Origin: Desulfomicrobium sp.
Lineage (GTDB): Bacteria; Desulfobacterota; Desulfovibrionia; Desulfovibrionales; Desulfomicrobiaceae
Length of the DNA stretch: 9,097 bases
Direction: 5' to 3'
NCBI GenBank assembly: GCA_003542385.1
Contig: DPKT01000121.1
Span: 1 to 9,097, forward strand
The position numbers and the translations under genes were made by a program. Shown here piece by piece: positions 7,373 through 9,097 of this stretch (positions are counted from its first letter, which is position 1; every line of letters begins with the position of its first letter). The notes under the pieces are model-generated. The model was not told where the DNA came from and did no database searches. It saw nothing but the letters and a program-made list of their open reading frames with translations.

Positions 7373-8278
7373 ATGGAAGAATTTTTTCAGCAGCTGACCA
7401 ACGGTCTGGCGGTCGGAGGCATCTACGCCCTCATCGCCCTGGGCTACACCATGGTCTACGGGGTCATGAAGCTCATCAACTTCGCCCACGGAGACCTTTT
7501 CACCATCGGCGCCTACCTCGGCCTGACCCTGCTGGTGTCCTTCGGCCTCTTCGACAAGATAGGGCCGCTCCCGGCGGTGATCCTGCTGGCAGTCATGGTC
7601 ATGATCCTGGTGGCCATCATCGGCGCGATCCTCGAACGGGTGGCCTACAAACCTCTGCGGCATTCGCCGCGGCTTTCGGCCGTGGTCTCGGCCCTGGGCG
7701 CGTCCATCTTCTTTCAGAACGCGATCATGGCCATCTACAGCCCCAAATTTCTGGTCTACCCCCACGACATCCTGCCCAAGGCCGCCGTCAACATCCTGGG
7801 GCTGGACATCCCGATCATGCGCATCATCCTGTTCATGACGTCCCTTCTACTCATGCTGGCCCTCTACTTCTTCATCCAGAAGACCAAGATCGGCACGGCC
7901 ATCCGCGCCGCGGCCATCGACCAGGGCGCGGCCAAGCTCATGGGCATCAACGTGGACCGCGTGATCATGCTCGTCTTCTGCATCGGCCCGGCCCTGGGCG
8001 GCGCGGCCGGTCTCATGGTCGGGCTCTACTACGGGCAGATCAACTTCAGCATGGGCTGGATGTACGGCCTCAAGGCCTTCACCGCCGCCATCCTGGGCGG
8101 CATCGGCAACATCCCCGGAGCCATGGTCGGCGGGCTGCTGCTGGGCGTCATCGAAGCCCTGGGCGCAGCCTACATCTCCATCGCCTGGAAGGACGCCATC
8201 GCCTTCTGCGTCCTGATCCTCATCCTCATCGTCAGGCCCACGGGCCTGCTGGGAGAAAGGGTGGCTGAAAAAGTATGA
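7373..8278 (+). CDS. livH: Branched-chain amino acid-type ABC transporter permease, LivH family
   Basis: This 301-residue inner-membrane permease is one half of the LivHM channel. The N-terminus, MEEFFQQLTNGLAVGGIYAL followed by IALGYTMVYGVMKLINFAHG (21-40), aligns with E. coli LivH around its YALIAIGYTMVYG and MINFAHGE motifs and fixes the start at 7373. No upstream in-frame ATG or GTG exists in the gap after livK. Long hydrophobic stretches recur along the protein and suggest about eight membrane segments. The cytoplasmic coupling loop reads KIGTAIRAAAIDQGAAKLMGINVDRV, the place where the ATPases LivG/LivF should dock. The C-terminus carries GGIGNIPGAMVGGLLLGVIE and ends in RPTGLLGERVAEKV, as in relatives. 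There is no evident Shine-Dalgarno before the ATG. The stop overlaps the livM start. Confidence 0.95.
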   Translation: MEEFFQQLTNGLAVGGIYALIALGYTMVYGVMKLINFAHGDLFTIGAYLGLTLLVSFGLFDKIGPLPAVILLAVMVMILVAIIGAILERVAYKPLRHSPRLSAVVSALGASIFFQNAIMAIYSPKFLVYPHDILPKAAVNILGLDIPIMRIILFMTSLLLMLALYFFIQKTKIGTAIRAAAIDQGAAKLMGINVDRVIMLVFCIGPALGGAAGLMVGLYYGQINFSMGWMYGLKAFTAAILGGIGNIPGAMVGGLLLGVIEALGAAYISIAWKDAIAFCVLILILIVRPTGLLGERVAEKV

Positions 8279-9097
8279 AATCGAGCAAAATCCTCTATCT
8301 CGTCTTCGCCGCGGCCATGGCCACGTGCCCGTTCTTCCTCAACGCCTACTGGACGGACGTCTTCAACAACGTCGGCCTGTACGCCATCCTGGCCCTGAGC
8401 CTCAACGTCATCCTCGGCCACTGCGGGCTCTTCCACATGGGTCACGCCGCATTCTACGCCATCGGCGCGTACACCGCGGCCATCCTGAACACCATGTACG
8501 GCGTCCCCGTGCTCTGGCTCATGCCCCTGGCCGGCATCCTGGCCGGGCTGTTCGCCATGATCGTGGCCCGGCCCATCATCCATCTGCGCGGAGACTATCT
8601 CCTCATCGTGACCATCGGCATCGTCGAGATCGTGCGCATCGCCCTCATCAACAACGTCTTCGACATCACCGGCGGCGCCAACGGCATCTTCGGCATCAGC
8701 CGCCCTTCGGTCTTCGGCTTCAAGATTTCCAAGCCCGACCACTTCTTCTACCTCATCTGGGGGTTCGCCGCCCTGACCATCTTCCTGCTCATGCGCCTGG
8801 AGCACTCCCGCTTCGGCCGGGCGCTCCTGTACATCAAGGAGGATGAGGTCGCGGCCGGCGGCAGCGGCATCAACGTGGCCCACCACAAGCTCGTGGCCTT
8901 CATCATCGGCGCGGTCTGGGCCGGCATGTGCGGCACCATCTACGCGGCCAAGATGACCATCATCGCGCCGGAGTCCTTTTCCTTCGCCGAGTCCGTCATC
9001 CTCTTCACCATCGTCATCCTGGGCGGATCGGGCAGCATCCCCGGCGTCATCCTCGGGTCCTTCCTGCTCGTTGGCCTGCCCGAAGTGTTCCGCGGCC
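8275..9097 (+). CDS. livM: Branched-chain amino acid-type ABC transporter permease, LivM family (cut by window edge)
   Basis: This is the second permease subunit; 274 codons are visible with no stop before the window ends. It starts MKSSKILYLVFAAAMATCPF. Further on are LYAILALSLNVILGHCGLFH and MGHAAFYAIGAYTAA, the LivM counterpart of LSLNLLVGYAGQLSLGHAAF. ARPIIHLRGDYLLIVTIG, NNVFDITGGANGI, GRALLYIKEDEVAA and VILGGSGSIPGVILGSFLL follow in normal LivM order. The ATG overlaps the livH TGA as ATGA, so translation is probably coupled; no strong SD is seen at normal spacing. The coupling loop reads EDEVAAGGSGIN, where relatives usually have EDEIAAEAMGIN. Compared with full-length LivM, only a short C-terminal piece appears to be missing. 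The ATPase genes livG and livF would be expected to follow outside the window. Confidence 0.94.
   Translation, partial: MKSSKILYLVFAAAMATCPFFLNAYWTDVFNNVGLYAILALSLNVILGHCGLFHMGHAAFYAIGAYTAAILNTMYGVPVLWLMPLAGILAGLFAMIVARPIIHLRGDYLLIVTIGIVEIVRIALINNVFDITGGANGIFGISRPSVFGFKISKPDHFFYLIWGFAALTIFLLMRLEHSRFGRALLYIKEDEVAAGGSGINVAHHKLVAFIIGAVWAGMCGTIYAAKMTIIAPESFSFAESVILFTIVILGGSGSIPGVILGSFLLVGLPEVFRG

Noticed and set aside
6119..7765. 548-codon open frame on the minus strand across livK and the start of livH
   Set aside because: It lies opposite well-supported genes with C/G-ending codons, which open the antisense frame. Its composition (rich in Gly, Asp, His, Gln) is typical of such shadows and it has no recognisable domain.

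Overview
The window is a GC-rich stretch of ordinary bacterial chromosome. It carries pyrimidine/arginine biosynthesis, proline catabolism and a branched-chain amino acid-type ABC uptake system. Three things suggest a member of Desulfovibrionales (Desulfovibrio/Desulfomicrobium-like sulfate reducers): the strongly C/G-ending codon choice, the short PutA preceded by an Lrp-type regulator, and the flavour of the LivK protein. This assignment comes from recalled family resemblance, not from a search, and is only moderately confident. I see no mobile element, CRISPR array, tRNA, rRNA or phage gene, and no convincing undescribed system.

Layout. The minus strand from 1757 to the left edge holds the first 585 codons of carB, cut by the window end. 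A 463-nt divergent intergenic region (1758-2220) separates it from a plus-strand pair, an Lrp/AsnC regulator (2221-2706) and putA (2729-5734). These two are only 22 nt apart with no terminator between them. A strong intrinsic terminator (5758-5793) closes the unit. A second, AT-richer intergenic region (5735-6178) holds small repeats and palindromes, then leads into livK (6179-7309), livH (7373-8278) and livM (8275 to the right edge, incomplete). A 28-nt perfect palindrome lies between livK and livH. The livH stop and livM start overlap in ATGA.

How the genes may work together. PutA oxidises proline to glutamate. It lacks the N-terminal ribbon-helix-helix DNA-binding domain of enteric PutA, so it needs an external regulator, and the adjacent Lrp-type protein is the obvious candidate. 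The LivKHM transporter next door could import the amino acids handled here, although its substrate cannot be read from the sequence. The most interesting signal is a near-identical 12-bp palindrome (GAAAATTATTTC at 1996-2007, GAAATTGATTTC at 5993-6004). It occurs once upstream of lrp-putA and once upstream of livK, and would fit a shared operator that joins the two units into one local regulon.
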